NCBI RefSeq assembly: GCF_000235365.1
Contig: NC_016452.1
Span: 310,001 to 374,000 of the forward strand
Reading direction: 5' to 3'
Length of the DNA stretch: 64,000 nucleotides
Source of the DNA: Eremothecium cymbalariae DBVPG#7215
Taxonomy: Eukaryota > Ascomycota > Saccharomycetes > Saccharomycetales > Saccharomycetaceae
The notes beneath the pieces were generated by a model. The model did not search any database and had not been told where the DNA came from. It worked only from the letters and a program-made list of their open reading frames with translations. How positions within the stretch are numbered: the first letter of the stretch is position 1; every line of letters starts with the position of its first letter. Made by a program: the position numbers and the translations under genes. Shown here in pieces: positions 38,576 to 49,439 of this stretch.

Positions 38576-40069
38576 CTACATGTCGTCATCTGGTCTAGAG
38601 GGGTAGTCATTTCTGCGGACTTCTGGCACCTTTTTATACGGAAGACCGCCTCTCTCTTTTTTTAACAAGAGAGCATTTTTACCAAATGCACGCACGATAA
38701 TTGGTCCTTTACCGCCTCTTCTTTTACCTTTATGGTTTTTCAGTTCTTGTTCTTCTTCTTCATTATCTACAGGTTCTTTGTGAAAGTTTGCCAAATCCTC
38801 GTTAAACTTAGTGAAATTGAGCCTGTAAGCTGTTGGAACCTTTGTGCTTGTTGCAATAGGCCCGTTCCTAAACTCAGAAATATCGGAATCTTCGATAATT
38901 CCGACATCTATTATCAATTTATGCACTTTTTGAGTCCTCCAGTTTTCAAGAAGGAATTCCCTTGGTTCCCCCTCTACATATGGATTTAGAATTTTCTTTA
39001 GTCTATCTGGAGAGGTTATTACACCTGAATCAGGTAAATCGTCACCAAATACAGTTACAAGTTTGCAGTCATCCACGAATCTAATCACAGAACGTTTCTT
39101 CGTCTTTTTCCCATCTCTCAAAATAGATACCGGCGATTCAAATTTCTGTTTTTTCACAATAGGTTGTGCATTCTCATCTGGAGACAGTGACCTCTTAACT
39201 GGCTCTGAAACGTCCTTTTTTAAATACTTTGAAAATGAAATCTTTTTCTTTTTATCCTCCTCTGGTCTGTCGTTAGACTCAGAAGTAGAAGTATTAGATA
39301 GCAATGAAATAGCAGTTGATGTAGTATTATTAGTGTTCGTTGAGTCATTACTTGCATCCTGAGAGACAGTGTCCGACGACAATGGCGTATCAGGCGTAAC
39401 CTCTCGCTTCACTGCCTCGGTTGGCTCATAGTCATTTGCAAGAAATGGAATTCTACTTAATATTTCTTCTTGTGTGAACCCCACACTCTGCAACAAGCAT
39501 TTGTATGTCTGTAGATAATCCTTCACAGATCCATCTAGCAAGCACAAGTTCGCAATGCCTTCAAACAACTTCATATCCTTAGAAAACGGAACCCTATCCT
39601 TGAGCAATGCACTAATATACCTATTACGTTCTGAAGGTTGCAAATAAGGTAACTCATCTAGAATATACTCCAGCGGTTTATCCGCATGACATTCTTGTTC
39701 CTCTTCAACCTTCTTCTTCTTTATCTCACTCAACTGATTCATATAATCAGCATACATCCTTTTTAGGCCTTGAAAAAGCTGAATATCTGCTTCAGTTACA
39801 CCTCTAGCTTTTTTCTCAACATGTTCGTTGTCTTTACAAAACTGGGTAAAGATAGAGTCTAACTGGTCTATATAATGATCTACCTTATCCATCTGCTTTT
39901 GATCCAATTCCCTAACTTGTTGTTGGAAATGTTTAATATCATCTCTCATGACAGTAATCATAGAGGAGGGCATAGCATGCGCGATATTTATTTTCTCAGG
40001 GATGGAGTTCATGGCCCTGAGTGTTCTTTTGGAATCTTCTTCTTGTTTCTCGTCGTTGTGTTTATACAT
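38576..40069 (-). CDS. REF2: RNA 3'-end processing factor Ref2 (CPF/APT subunit, Glc7 regulator)
   Basis: Ref2 is part of the APT module of the cleavage and polyadenylation factor, acts on snoRNA termination and binds PP1 (Glc7). The frame is open upstream from a TTG at 40162, but the first ATG is at 40069 and homology to S. cerevisiae Ref2 (INISHAL... there, INIAHAM here) begins just after the next ATG at 40012. Either is possible; 40069 gives 497 residues. Conserved parts are VTEADIQLFQGLKRMYADYMNQL, KKISFSKYLKKD, an RVxF-like PP1-docking segment KKRSVIRFVDD with VFGDDLP after it, and the C-terminal FGKNALLLKKERGGLPYKKVP. The centre is Ser/Thr/Asp-rich and disordered. Syntenic to YDR195W. 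Confidence 0.92.
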   Translation of the reverse strand: MYKHNDEKQEEDSKRTLRAMNSIPEKINIAHAMPSSMITVMRDDIKHFQQQVRELDQKQMDKVDHYIDQLDSIFTQFCKDNEHVEKKARGVTEADIQLFQGLKRMYADYMNQLSEIKKKKVEEEQECHADKPLEYILDELPYLQPSERNRYISALLKDRVPFSKDMKLFEGIANLCLLDGSVKDYLQTYKCLLQSVGFTQEEILSRIPFLANDYEPTEAVKREVTPDTPLSSDTVSQDASNDSTNTNNTTSTAISLLSNTSTSESNDRPEEDKKKKISFSKYLKKDVSEPVKRSLSPDENAQPIVKKQKFESPVSILRDGKKTKKRSVIRFVDDCKLVTVFGDDLPDSGVITSPDRLKKILNPYVEGEPREFLLENWRTQKVHKLIIDVGIIEDSDISEFRNGPIATSTKVPTAYRLNFTKFNEDLANFHKEPVDNEEEEQELKNHKGKRRGGKGPIIVRAFGKNALLLKKERGGLPYKKVPEVRRNDYPSRPDDDM

Positions 40070-40594
40070 TAGCGAAGTTTGTAGTTGGTTATAAAGCGCA
40101 GAATGCCGAACAGTCCATGTACCGCTCTGATGCCTAAGTGGTGATGCCCGGGTAACCAACAATCACAATCGTGCGACCGTAAAACATGATACGAGGCACC
40201 GGCGCCAGAAACGACGACTGTCAATAGAGCAGGGACGATATATGACAGAGGGGGGCCTTGTTGGGTTGTTCACTGATCGGTGGGGGCTGCAGACAAGGGG
40301 GTTTGCAGTGGCTGGTCGGCGGCAGATGTATGCGGTGTGGTGTGGATTTCTGAACTTTATTTTAGTGCCATGTAGATGTGCTCGAGCGTTTGCAGAGGCT
40401 GGCCTGCGTATTTTCTTTGGGGCTTATATCAGCAACGTTGCTTTTTGTATTAGGTGTCTCGAGGATTTTGAAAATTTTCTGTTAAACATAAGAATATTAG
40501 GATTTTTAGTAGATGGGGTTGGGCATTGATTGTTACATCATATGTATTTATTTTAATATATAGCGATCGAACCTTAGTACAGCTAATATAGGAG
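40070..40594. promoter_or_regulatory. Divergent promoter REF2/MSS116 with Reb1-type site
   Basis: 525 bp between divergent genes. A Reb1-type site (CCGGGTAA on plus, TTACCCGG on minus) is at 40148-40155, about 80 bp from REF2. A 95-codon plus-strand frame (40242-40529) is present but has no recognisable domain and sits in the MSS116 leader, so it is not called as a gene. Confidence 0.55.
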
Positions 40595-42571
40595 ATGGTG
40601 ATGATGATGTGTATCAGGAATCTTCAAAGGTTGGGAAGGTCTGCTGCTTTGAGAAAGGCAGCAGCTACTCCTAGTCTTACGGTGAGATTTGTTTCAAGGA
40701 CATCTGTGTTATTGGATAGGTATTCCAGGGGGTCTGGCTACCAAAGTAATTCTAGAGGAGGATCAGGCGGTAATAATTCCTATAGAAGACCGTCCCGGGG
40801 TGGTTGGGATAGGCCTAATAGATCCAGATATGATAAGTGGGACAAGCACGAGGAAGAGTTTGAATTTAAGAATTCCAAGTTCACAGAGGTCAAAAAGCTG
40901 ACGGCTGAGGAAATGTCTGAGGAGATTAGTATTGAGAGTTTGAAAAAGGAAGGTTTGCTGCATGAGCAGTTGTACGATGCTGTCAAAATGCAGAATTTTG
41001 AATCTCTGACACCAGTACAGCAGCGGACAATCAAGCCTATTTTGATGACGTCAAATGACGTTGTCGCTAGAGCCAAGACAGGTACTGGTAAAACTATGGC
41101 ATTTTTGATTCCAATGTTCCAGCGTCTGTTTATGACGCAAAATGAATATTCAGACAAGGTTAAGTGTGTTGTGGTTGCACCAACAAGAGATTTGGCTGAA
41201 CAAATTCAATTTGAAGTCCTCAAGCTGCAGAAAGCCAATAAAGCTTTGAGGAAATTCTCCTCTATTTGTCTAATTGGGGGTACAAGTCTTGTTAATTCAA
41301 TGCGTAGGATGGACAGGCATGCGCCAAGCATAGTTATTGCTACGCCAGGTAGACTGTTGGATGTTATGGGTAACAGTGGGGACAAGTACTTTAATGCTGT
41401 TGATTTTAAAGTTTTAGATGAAGCAGATACATTGTTAGATATTGGGTTCAAGGCTGATCTGCAAAGAATTTCCAGCACGTTAAATTCTCTAAATCAGAAA
41501 GGAGCTGAGCATATCAGAACTCTGTTATTTTCCGCGACTATCAGTTCTAATGTGCAGGAGTTGGCTAACAACATCATGAACGGAGACACTTGCCTATTCA
41601 TTGATACTGTTCACAAAGATGAACCGGAAGCCCATGAGAAGATCACTCAAAATTTGATCGTCTCTGAGTCTTACGCACACAATTTAGTTGCTCCAGTTGA
41701 AACCATTGAGAAGCACTTGAAAAAAAGGAAATTTAAAGCTATTTTATTCCTTCCAACTGTTAAATCTGTTGAATTTTATGGTAACTTATTGAAAAAGTTG
41801 TTTCGTTCATTGCCCATTTCCTTATTCCATGGAAAGGTTAGTCAACAGAGACGTAGTCGTCTTGTAAAAGAGTTCAAGGCATCAAAACATGGTCTCTTTA
41901 TTTGCACAGATGTGGGTGCTCGTGGTATGGATTTCCCAGAAGTTGACCATGTATACCAGCTTGGTGTCCCAAGTGGACTATCCAATTATGTCCACAGGAT
42001 TGGTAGAACAGCGAGAGGCGGCAGAGAGGGAGAAGCTACGATATTCCTATGTAAGCAAGAGCTACCTTTTATCAATGAATTAGAGCGCCAAAAAAACATT
42101 CAGATTGCCAATCAGGAAGAGTATACTCCTGATTCAGCAATTGAAGAAAAGTGTTACAGCGGGCTATCCCAGCAAGATTATGAACTGGAGGAATTTTTGA
42201 AATCCTGTTTATCTTTCTACAGATCCGTAATGCAAGAGTTCCGTTTGCGAGATGATATCACCGCCTCTGTTGGTTCAGCCTACGGTAACATTTTAGGTGG
42301 TTCAGAGAAAATCAAATTGGATTCTAATGTTATCGCCAGATATGCTAACATTAGAAACCGCAAGATGATCAATGAAGTTTTTGATCTTGGTGGATCTCAA
42401 AGACATCGTTCAAGCGATCAGTTTGATTACTTTGAAGATTCGAATTCTTCTAAATCTTATCAGAAAGGCAGTTATGGAAGCAGAGGCCATTTTGACAATT
42501 ATCAGAGACGCAGTAACCTTAAATACAGTGGTAATCGGAATAACTCGTCCAATCCGAGTATCGATTACTAG
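40595..42571 (+). CDS. MSS116: Mitochondrial DEAD-box RNA chaperone Mss116
   Basis: Mss116 is a matrix DEAD-box helicase that acts as a general chaperone for splicing of group I and II introns and for mitochondrial translation. The 658-residue product (664 in S. cerevisiae) has a basic presequence, a Gly/Arg/Ser-rich segment (about 45-80), and the helicase core: motif I AKTGTGKT (160-167), motif Ia PTRDLAEQ, motif II DEAD (275-278), motif III SAT in LLFSATIS, and motif VI HRIGRTARGG (467-476). A helical C-terminal extension and a basic Arg/Ser/Tyr/Asn-rich tail follow, as in the family. The ATG at 40595 opens MVMMMCIRNLQRLGRS; a slightly later ATG (MMMC...) could be used. Syntenic to YDR194C. 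Confidence 0.96.
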   Translation: MVMMMCIRNLQRLGRSAALRKAAATPSLTVRFVSRTSVLLDRYSRGSGYQSNSRGGSGGNNSYRRPSRGGWDRPNRSRYDKWDKHEEEFEFKNSKFTEVKKLTAEEMSEEISIESLKKEGLLHEQLYDAVKMQNFESLTPVQQRTIKPILMTSNDVVARAKTGTGKTMAFLIPMFQRLFMTQNEYSDKVKCVVVAPTRDLAEQIQFEVLKLQKANKALRKFSSICLIGGTSLVNSMRRMDRHAPSIVIATPGRLLDVMGNSGDKYFNAVDFKVLDEADTLLDIGFKADLQRISSTLNSLNQKGAEHIRTLLFSATISSNVQELANNIMNGDTCLFIDTVHKDEPEAHEKITQNLIVSESYAHNLVAPVETIEKHLKKRKFKAILFLPTVKSVEFYGNLLKKLFRSLPISLFHGKVSQQRRSRLVKEFKASKHGLFICTDVGARGMDFPEVDHVYQLGVPSGLSNYVHRIGRTARGGREGEATIFLCKQELPFINELERQKNIQIANQEEYTPDSAIEEKCYSGLSQQDYELEEFLKSCLSFYRSVMQEFRLRDDITASVGSAYGNILGGSEKIKLDSNVIARYANIRNRKMINEVFDLGGSQRHRSSDQFDYFEDSNSSKSYQKGSYGSRGHFDNYQRRSNLKYSGNRNNSSNPSIDY

Positions 42572-42926
42572 GAAACGAGTTTAAACTAAGCAAAGTCACT
42601 CAAACTGTCATTTTTACATATTATTCGGTATTATATAGGCCTATTAGCGAATTTGGGTGGGTTTACAATCTACATTCACTTGACTTGTATATAGATAATC
42701 TAAGGCGTTATTTTTCTGTAAATATATAACTAATGCAATAGACACAACCTGATTTTATAACTGGTTTACAAGAATACCTGACGCCTTTGACGACGGACTT
42801 CACATGTGAATCATGGTGTATGGGCTGAGGAGTACCATCTGGCTTTTGAAGTTGGTGATATTAAAGGTGAAATATATTACCCAACATGCATCATGATTGC
42901 CTGAAGAAAGGAAGAAATAAGTATTC
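42572..42926. other. Intergenic: MSS116 3' flank and VPS34 promoter
   Basis: 355 bp between tandem genes. I see only AT-rich sequence suited to termination and a promoter, with no other recognisable feature. Confidence 0.5.
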
Positions 42927-45539
42927 ATGCCCAGTCAGAGTATCACTTTTGTAGTATCTCAAGAACTTAACACTCCATTGAGGATTAAAGTAGTGTCATT
43001 AGATGGTTGTAAACGTTTGTTACAGCCTTCGCAGAGGTTTACCCAATCACATTTGGCTAAGAAAGTCTCTAATCTAAGAGTTATTAGTGACCTTTTTGTT
43101 TCTGTACAAGTATTTGATAAAGAGAGAAATAGGATGTTAACACCTCCTGTATACACCCAGCATGTTCCATTCAAGAATGGTCGTATTTGGAACCAGTGGC
43201 TAGCGCTCCCTATCAATATAAATCAATTGGATCAGAATAGCACTTTGAAGATACGCATATGGGAATATGACGGTGGAGATGAATGTTTATTTGCTGCTAT
43301 GGAGACTCCAGTCTTTTCATGTGTTGATGGAACTTTGAAAAGGGGTAAAGAATCTATACGATTTGAGTACGGTGTTTCTGACTCTTCTAAAGTAGAGGTC
43401 AGTGATATCCAAAGATTAATGAACAAATACGACCAAGGAGAGATAAAAGCGGTGGATTGGTTAGATAATTTGACGTTCAAAAAATTAGAGAGCATGCAAA
43501 AGGAGATGCGGCTACCTAAGGGAACGTTTCTGTTAAATATTGAATTCCCGTATATTGAATTGCGAGTGGTTTATACGGAGACTGTCAATCCAGATGTACA
43601 GAAAAACATACCGACGTTACATAACTTTGAGCAACTTAATGAAGCAACTGAAAGCAAGCAAGATACCCAAGCTAAAATATCGATAGGGGATTCACATCAG
43701 TCAACTCTGAAGTTTTATGACCCTGATCAATACAATGTTGACGTGATAGAAGAAAAATTTCAAAGGTTAGAAAGATCTTCAAAGAGTTCTACATTGGATC
43801 GTGAATTAAAACCTGATGCTAAGAAGCGTGATATACTGAACCAAATACTTGCATATCCTCCATGCACTAGACTGACTGCTCATGAAAAGGGACTAATCTG
43901 GAAATACCGATATTATTTGGTGAATAATAAGAAGGCTTTGACAAAGTTACTACAGAGCACCAACTTAACAGAAGAAAATGAACGTAAAGAAGTCCTTGAC
44001 CTAATGGATATCTGGGCCGAAATCGACATTGATGATGCCATTGAGTTGTTGGGTCCGGTCTACAAAAACCTTTCGGTCAGATCCTATGCTGTTAACAGAC
44101 TGAAGAAAGCTTCTGACACTGAATTGGAATTATACCTTCTCCAACTTGTTCAAGCAGTATGCTTTGAAAGTTCGTCTACCTGGTCCGACAAGTCTAATAG
44201 TGCATTTACTATCGTTAATATGGACCAAAGCAAGAATGGAAACATTACACCAAAATCCCTTACTCCACACATGATGGCTTCATTAGATAGTATGGAAAGG
44301 TCGGAGGCAGAATCAACTGGTGCGGAGAGTTCTGTTGTTATTTCCCCATTAGCAGAGTTCTTAATCAGGCGTGTGATGAATAACACTAGGCTTGGGAACT
44401 ATTTTTACTGGTTCCTAAAATCAGAGATAAACGGGTGCCAGTATTTAGTCCACATTCTGGATAGCTTTATATCAAGACTACCCGATGAAAAACGATCACT
44501 GATAAATGACCAATTAAAATTAGTAACAATATTGAAAGAATGTTGTTTAGAAATAAAGAAACTCAAAGATTCGACTCCTAAAAAACAGGAACTGTTGCAT
44601 TATCTAATGGTGTCAAAAATGAGACCTTTTTTGCGCAACAACAATGTTGCATTACCTATAGATCCGGAGGTGGTCGCGGTTGATGTAGTTGTTGAAGAGT
44701 GTAGAATCTTCAAGAGTTCCCTGTCTCCATTAAAAATAACTTTTAGAACGAAAGATAGGCTTAAATATTCCCTTATGTTTAAGGTTGGAGACGATTTAAG
44801 GCAGGACCAATTTGTTGTTCAAATCATTACCTTGATGAATGCTTTGCTAAAAAATGAAAATGTGGACCTAAAATTAACTCCATACAGAATTTTAGCAACA
44901 GGCGGAACTGAAGGTGCAATTGAGTTCATCCCTAATGATACTATGGCAAATATTTTGAGCAAACATCATGGAATCCTCCCATTTTTAAGGAGTAACTTTC
45001 CTGATGACGAGGAGCATCTGGGCGTTCAAGATTGGGTCATGGACAATTTTGTAAAATCCTGCGCAGGCTACTGTGTAATAACATATATCCTTGGTGTTGG
45101 TGACAGACACTTGGATAATTTATTAATTACTCCAGATGGGAGGTTTTTCCATGCAGATTTCGGTTACATCCTAGGACGTGATCCAAAACCATTTCCCCCA
45201 CTAATGAAACTTCCCCCTCAAATAATTGAAGCGTTTGGTGGGGCAGAGTCCAATAATTATAATAAATTCAGAAGCTATTGTTTCGTAGCATATTCTATCT
45301 TGAGAAGAAACGCAGGTTTAATTCTTAACTTGTTTGAATTGATGAAAACATCTGACCTTCCTGACATCAAGATCGACCCTGATGGCGCAATTTTAAAGGT
45401 AAAGGAAAAATTCTGCTTGAACATGTCAGAAGAACAAGCTACAGTGCATTTTCAAAATCTTATCAATGCAAGTGTTAGCGCCTTATTACCTCTGGTTATT
45501 GATCATCTGCACAACTTGGCTCAGTATTGGCGCTCTTAA
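42927..45539 (+). CDS. VPS34: Class III phosphatidylinositol 3-kinase
   Basis: Vps34 makes PI3P on endosomes, vacuole and autophagosome precursors in complexes with Vps15, Vps30/Atg6 and Atg14 or Vps38. The 870-residue product (875 in S. cerevisiae) shows the full order: an N-terminal C2 domain (about 1-240, with LKISLGDKYHSTLKFYDPDQ of S. cerevisiae matched by AKISIGDSHQSTLKFYDPDQ), the helical PIK domain (about 280-540) and the lipid kinase domain (about 580-870). Kinase motifs are FKVGDDLRQDQ, catalytic GVGDRHLDN (723-731) and activation-loop start HADFG (742-746). The C-terminal membrane-binding helix HLHNLAQYWRS is intact. Syntenic to YLR240W. Confidence 0.97.
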   Translation: MPSQSITFVVSQELNTPLRIKVVSLDGCKRLLQPSQRFTQSHLAKKVSNLRVISDLFVSVQVFDKERNRMLTPPVYTQHVPFKNGRIWNQWLALPININQLDQNSTLKIRIWEYDGGDECLFAAMETPVFSCVDGTLKRGKESIRFEYGVSDSSKVEVSDIQRLMNKYDQGEIKAVDWLDNLTFKKLESMQKEMRLPKGTFLLNIEFPYIELRVVYTETVNPDVQKNIPTLHNFEQLNEATESKQDTQAKISIGDSHQSTLKFYDPDQYNVDVIEEKFQRLERSSKSSTLDRELKPDAKKRDILNQILAYPPCTRLTAHEKGLIWKYRYYLVNNKKALTKLLQSTNLTEENERKEVLDLMDIWAEIDIDDAIELLGPVYKNLSVRSYAVNRLKKASDTELELYLLQLVQAVCFESSSTWSDKSNSAFTIVNMDQSKNGNITPKSLTPHMMASLDSMERSEAESTGAESSVVISPLAEFLIRRVMNNTRLGNYFYWFLKSEINGCQYLVHILDSFISRLPDEKRSLINDQLKLVTILKECCLEIKKLKDSTPKKQELLHYLMVSKMRPFLRNNNVALPIDPEVVAVDVVVEECRIFKSSLSPLKITFRTKDRLKYSLMFKVGDDLRQDQFVVQIITLMNALLKNENVDLKLTPYRILATGGTEGAIEFIPNDTMANILSKHHGILPFLRSNFPDDEEHLGVQDWVMDNFVKSCAGYCVITYILGVGDRHLDNLLITPDGRFFHADFGYILGRDPKPFPPLMKLPPQIIEAFGGAESNNYNKFRSYCFVAYSILRRNAGLILNLFELMKTSDLPDIKIDPDGAILKVKEKFCLNMSEEQATVHFQNLINASVSALLPLVIDHLHNLAQYWRS

Positions 45540-45861
45540 CATATCGTTACCCGGACTTTATCAGGTGATTACCACTTTTTATTGGACTGCTGGGTTCATT
45601 ACATTCTTGAATCATAGTCTAAAGTTGCACATATTTAAATATTAGCTCATATATGATAAAATCTGTAAAAGGAAGCGGTAAGTTGCTTCACATCCACTAG
45701 TTTTCGTTTTTTTACAGTTTCGTAGGCACTTTTTTCAGAACTGTCATTAATAAGGTGCGCGCCCTTTTTATTCTCAAGCAACATATTGGAGAATTTCTGG
45801 AATAGTGAAAGACTATACCGTTAATCAAGAAGCAAGGTTGTAGCGTATTTGAAGAAGCCCA
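45540..45861. promoter_or_regulatory. Intergenic with Reb1-type site between VPS34 and CSC1
   Basis: 322 bp. TTACCCGG at 45547-45554 lies only 8 bp after the VPS34 stop codon. Reb1 can both clear nucleosomes and block polymerase II read-through, so a role in separating these tandem genes is possible but inferred. Confidence 0.5.
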
Positions 45862-48252
45862 ATGAAAAAGTGGTTATTAGATATAGGGAGAAACTTTCTG
45901 CTGGGTAATAATGGCACTAGAGCTAATTTGGTTATGGATGATCCCCCACCGGACTATAGGAGACCAACTACACCAATTGTGACTCTACAGTTATTAATTG
46001 CCTCATTATTGGGCCTTTTTGCATTTATATCATTCTCCATCCTATTGAGAAGATTTCCGAAGTTATATGCTAGCAGGAAGTATAGAATACCGTCGCTTCC
46101 TGATTGGAATGAGAAGTCACTGTTTGGATGGTTACCGGTACTTTACCGAATTACCGATCAACAAGTGCTTGAATATGCAGGCTTAGATGCATTTGTTCTT
46201 CTGGGCTTTTTCAAAATGAGCATTAAATTTTTGTCAGTTTGCTGTTTTCTGTCGATGACTATAATTTCCCCTATAAGGTACTCTTTTACTGGAAGATATG
46301 ATGATGGTAACGATGGTGATGGAGGTAACGGAACTGGTACTTATTATGCGTCGAGTGTACTTAAGGAGCTCCCTATACCTGAATACGATGGCGGTAATGA
46401 GGATGCGCCAGAAAGAGCGGAAGTGTATCTCTGGATGTATGTTGTGTTTACGTTCTTTTTCACTCTCTTGGCATTGTACATGCTAGTTGAACAAACGAAG
46501 ATCGTTGTCAAAACTAGACAGCAATACCTTGGGAGACAAAGAGCTATTACAGATAGAACTATCAGGTTATCTGGAATCCCCATGAAACTGAGAAATGAAC
46601 AGAAGTTAAAACAGCACATAGAGGGGCTAAAAATTGGCAAGGTTTCCTCTATTACTATTTGTCGTGAATGGGGATCTCTAAATAGATTATTCCATTACAG
46701 AAGTCTTGTACTAAATGTATTAGAACTCAAAATAAGTGATTGCCCTTCTGAGTTAAGGAGAGAGCAGATATATTCAGAGGAGCATTATACCCTGAGAAGA
46801 AGACGGAATTTAGATATCGAAGACGCTGGTGAGTCGATAAATGAACCTCCTCAGTCTCAAGATACATATGAGAGTGAAAATCACCGTTTATTCAATGAAA
46901 TACAATTGAAAGGACGTCCAACAATGAGAACAGGACTTTTTGGTTGGTTTGGCGAAAAAGTGGATGCCATTGATTACTTGACTCAACAGTTAAACTTTAT
47001 TGATGAAGAGATCGTCAAGGCTCGTCAAAAACACTATTCGCCAACACCAACAGCATTTATAACAATGGATTCCGTGGCAAATGCTCAGATGGCAGCACAA
47101 GCTTTACTGGATCCAGGGGTACATTGCTTCATTGCCAGACTTGCTCCTGCCCCTCATGACATAAAATGGGATCATGTTTGTTTATCTCGGAAAGAAAGGC
47201 TCGCGAAAAGTTATTCGGTAACTATTTTCATTGGTTTATGTACAATATTTTTGATTCTTCCTGTATCATATTTGGCAACATTATTGAATATAAAGACAAT
47301 TACCAAGTTTTGGTCTGGTTTAGCCAAATTTTTAGAGGGTAATGAATGGGCTCTCAATATCGTTACAGGATTGTTACCTTATATTTTCACCTTGCTTAAC
47401 GTAGGAATCCCATATTTATATGCGCATTTAACTTCCAAGCAAGGATTGGTTTCGCATAGCGAAGAAGAGTTATCATTAGTATCAAAGAATTTCTTTTATG
47501 TTTTTGTTGACTTATTCCTAGTTTTTACTTTGGCGGGAACTGCTTCGACTTATTGGGGATATTTAAGCGACACAACAAAAATAGCCTATCAGCTAGCTGC
47601 TTCTGTAAAGGAACTGTCACTCTTCTATGTTGACCTAATAATTTTACAGGGTATAGGGTTTTTCCCTATTAAGTTGTTGTTGGTGGGATCTTTGATTGGC
47701 TTTCCCTTCGTGAAAATTACATGCAAGACCCCCAGACAAAGACGAGAAATGTTTAATCCTCCAATTTTCAATTTTGGCTTACAATTACCTCAACCTATCG
47801 TGGTGCTTATAATCACAATAATCTACAGTGTTATGAGTACGAAAATATTGGCTTCTGGGTTGGTTTATTTCATCATTGGATATTACGTATACAAATATCA
47901 ACTAGTATATGCCACTGACCACCTTCCACATGCAACAGGTAAAGTTTGGCCTTTAGTTTTCAGAAGAGTAATTATGGGACTGCTGCTTTTCCAATTAACA
48001 ATGGCTGGTACATTGGCTGGTTTCCAAGGCGGCTGGGTTTTATCTTCCTGCCTGTTTCCTTTGCCCCTGATTACAATTAGCTTTTTGTGGGATTTCGAAA
48101 AAAACTATTTACCTTTATCTCAGTTCATTGCGCTGAGTTCCATTAGAGAGAATGAAAGAGACCGTGCAAATTTTCCGGATTCTGCCGATGTTAATGACAA
48201 CTTTGACTATCCATATCTAGTCTCTCCACTAGAAGGTCCAATGTTAGAATGA
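45862..48252 (+). CDS. CSC1: Calcium-permeable hyperosmolality-gated channel Csc1 (OSCA/TMEM63)
   Basis: Csc1 belongs to the OSCA/TMEM63 mechanosensitive cation channels. The 796-residue product (782 in S. cerevisiae) begins with an N-terminal transmembrane helix (about 35-58) and two more before residue 225. A cytosolic RRM-like domain (about 230-430) includes [20 protein letters not shown] near 231-250 and [20 protein letters not shown] near 397-416. A block of about eight membrane helices follows (about 450-740, the RSN1_7TM/DUF221 pore region). A Gly/Asn-rich extracellular loop (about 145-170) carries a GGTGAT-type coding repeat. Syntenic to YLR241W. It converges with ARV1 over 86 bp. Confidence 0.95.
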   Translation: MKKWLLDIGRNFLLGNNGTRANLVMDDPPPDYRRPTTPIVTLQLLIASLLGLFAFISFSILLRRFPKLYASRKYRIPSLPDWNEKSLFGWLPVLYRITDQQVLEYAGLDAFVLLGFFKMSIKFLSVCCFLSMTIISPIRYSFTGRYDDGNDGDGGNGTGTYYASSVLKELPIPEYDGGNEDAPERAEVYLWMYVVFTFFFTLLALYMLVEQTKIVVKTRQQYLGRQRAITDRTIRLSGIPMKLRNEQKLKQHIEGLKIGKVSSITICREWGSLNRLFHYRSLVLNVLELKISDCPSELRREQIYSEEHYTLRRRRNLDIEDAGESINEPPQSQDTYESENHRLFNEIQLKGRPTMRTGLFGWFGEKVDAIDYLTQQLNFIDEEIVKARQKHYSPTPTAFITMDSVANAQMAAQALLDPGVHCFIARLAPAPHDIKWDHVCLSRKERLAKSYSVTIFIGLCTIFLILPVSYLATLLNIKTITKFWSGLAKFLEGNEWALNIVTGLLPYIFTLLNVGIPYLYAHLTSKQGLVSHSEEELSLVSKNFFYVFVDLFLVFTLAGTASTYWGYLSDTTKIAYQLAASVKELSLFYVDLIILQGIGFFPIKLLLVGSLIGFPFVKITCKTPRQRREMFNPPIFNFGLQLPQPIVVLIITIIYSVMSTKILASGLVYFIIGYYVYKYQLVYATDHLPHATGKVWPLVFRRVIMGLLLFQLTMAGTLAGFQGGWVLSSCLFPLPLITISFLWDFEKNYLPLSQFIALSSIRENERDRANFPDSADVNDNFDYPYLVSPLEGPMLE

Positions 48253-48338
48253 AAACTTTTTATAGGCAGGCCATGACTCTCGAACTGAGATGTCTGCCAT
48301 TTTCTTTTCCTTCTAAGTAATCACAGGTATTTTATAGT

Positions 48339-49244
48339 TTATAGGAAAATATCACGTTTTGAAAGGTATCTATACCTAAGTAACTCAAATTCACCTCTAA
48401 TATAACTTTGGATTTCAATTATATTTCCTTTGGATAAAATCAATGTCAGCACTGACTTCACCACAACGCACCGTATTAAAAATACGCATGTGAACAGCAA
48501 AATTATCTGAGAATAGGGTTTATTAGTAACAATTTTTAATGATTCGATGAGGTAGAAATTAGCTATCCATTTTATAATGCTCGTTGATATCAAACTGTCG
48601 TATGGCCATATCAACATCAAAATTGGAAAAATCTTAGCCCCATGAGATAATAACATAGTATAAGAAATAATATCATTAGAATACTTGTATTCAGTTCCCC
48701 ACTTAGCCCACTTCAATAAGTATTGCTGTGTCAACTTGTTTAATAACGTAAGATCTCCAATGACGTAGAAAGCAAAATATATATACTGATGTAATGGGCT
48801 GCTGATCTGAAGGATATCCCAGACAACTATTTTGTATCGTGAATTAAATTTATAATCCTTATAATAGTTGTTATACTTGCTTTCTTCTGTCACCCAAGTT
48901 AAATATACTTCAAAAGTGATCAATAACAGCCAAATTCTGTTCATCCGATTGTACTTTTTAAACCATAATGCCCAGTCTTTTATAAATACTCTAAAATCAT
49001 AAATATTATAGTTATCGAAATGGTCTGGATAATCTCTCAGATTCATTTCCAATGAATTAAAAACCAAATGTCTATAAGCGCCAGGCTTTAACAATAAAAG
49101 ATTGATGAACAACAACACCATATCAAATTCCACATATTTGTCTACCACTTGTTGACAGTTCGGGCAATCAGTTAATCTAATATGGTTCTTCGAGTACTTT
49201 ACATATAGTGATTTTACATGACATCCACAATTAATACATATCAT
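48339..49244 (-). CDS. ARV1: Sterol/GPI homeostasis protein Arv1
   Basis: Arv1 is an ER membrane protein needed for sterol distribution and for GPI precursor flipping or mannosylation. The 301-residue product (321 in S. cerevisiae) starts at 49244 with the Arv1 homology domain: a zinc-ribbon-like pair C3-x2-C6 and C27-x2-C30, then VDKYVEFDMVLLFINLLLLKPGAYRHLVFN near 35-64, which is diagnostic. Several hydrophobic segments follow (about 104-118, 161-178, 202-216, 243-270). Coding sequence is AT-rich. It diverges from NUP42 over 195 bp. Syntenic to YLR242W/C position between CSC1 and GPN3 on chromosome XII. Confidence 0.94.
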   Translation of the reverse strand: MICINCGCHVKSLYVKYSKNHIRLTDCPNCQQVVDKYVEFDMVLLFINLLLLKPGAYRHLVFNSLEMNLRDYPDHFDNYNIYDFRVFIKDWALWFKKYNRMNRIWLLLITFEVYLTWVTEESKYNNYYKDYKFNSRYKIVVWDILQISSPLHQYIYFAFYVIGDLTLLNKLTQQYLLKWAKWGTEYKYSNDIISYTMLLSHGAKIFPILMLIWPYDSLISTSIIKWIANFYLIESLKIVTNKPYSQIILLFTCVFLIRCVVVKSVLTLILSKGNIIEIQSYIRGEFELLRYRYLSKRDIFL

Positions 49245-49439
49245 TTGTCATTAACGGTGTTTCAAACTTTTGTAACTGTTCTGTGGTGTAGAACTGACAG
49301 TTGTCCATAAAATTCAGCATCGGAATTATCACCAAAGTTTTTGATTCTAAGGAAATCAATTCAGCCATAGAACATAACCAAAAGGAAGCAATTAGAATAA
49401 GATACCGTTTATACCGAGTGGCTGTAACTATTTTTAGTG

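Noticed and set aside
40242..40529. 95-codon ATG frame upstream of MSS116 on the same strand
   Set aside because: No recognisable domain, no S. cerevisiae counterpart between REF2 and MSS116, and it ends 65 bp before MSS116 where promoter and leader are expected. Likely chance.
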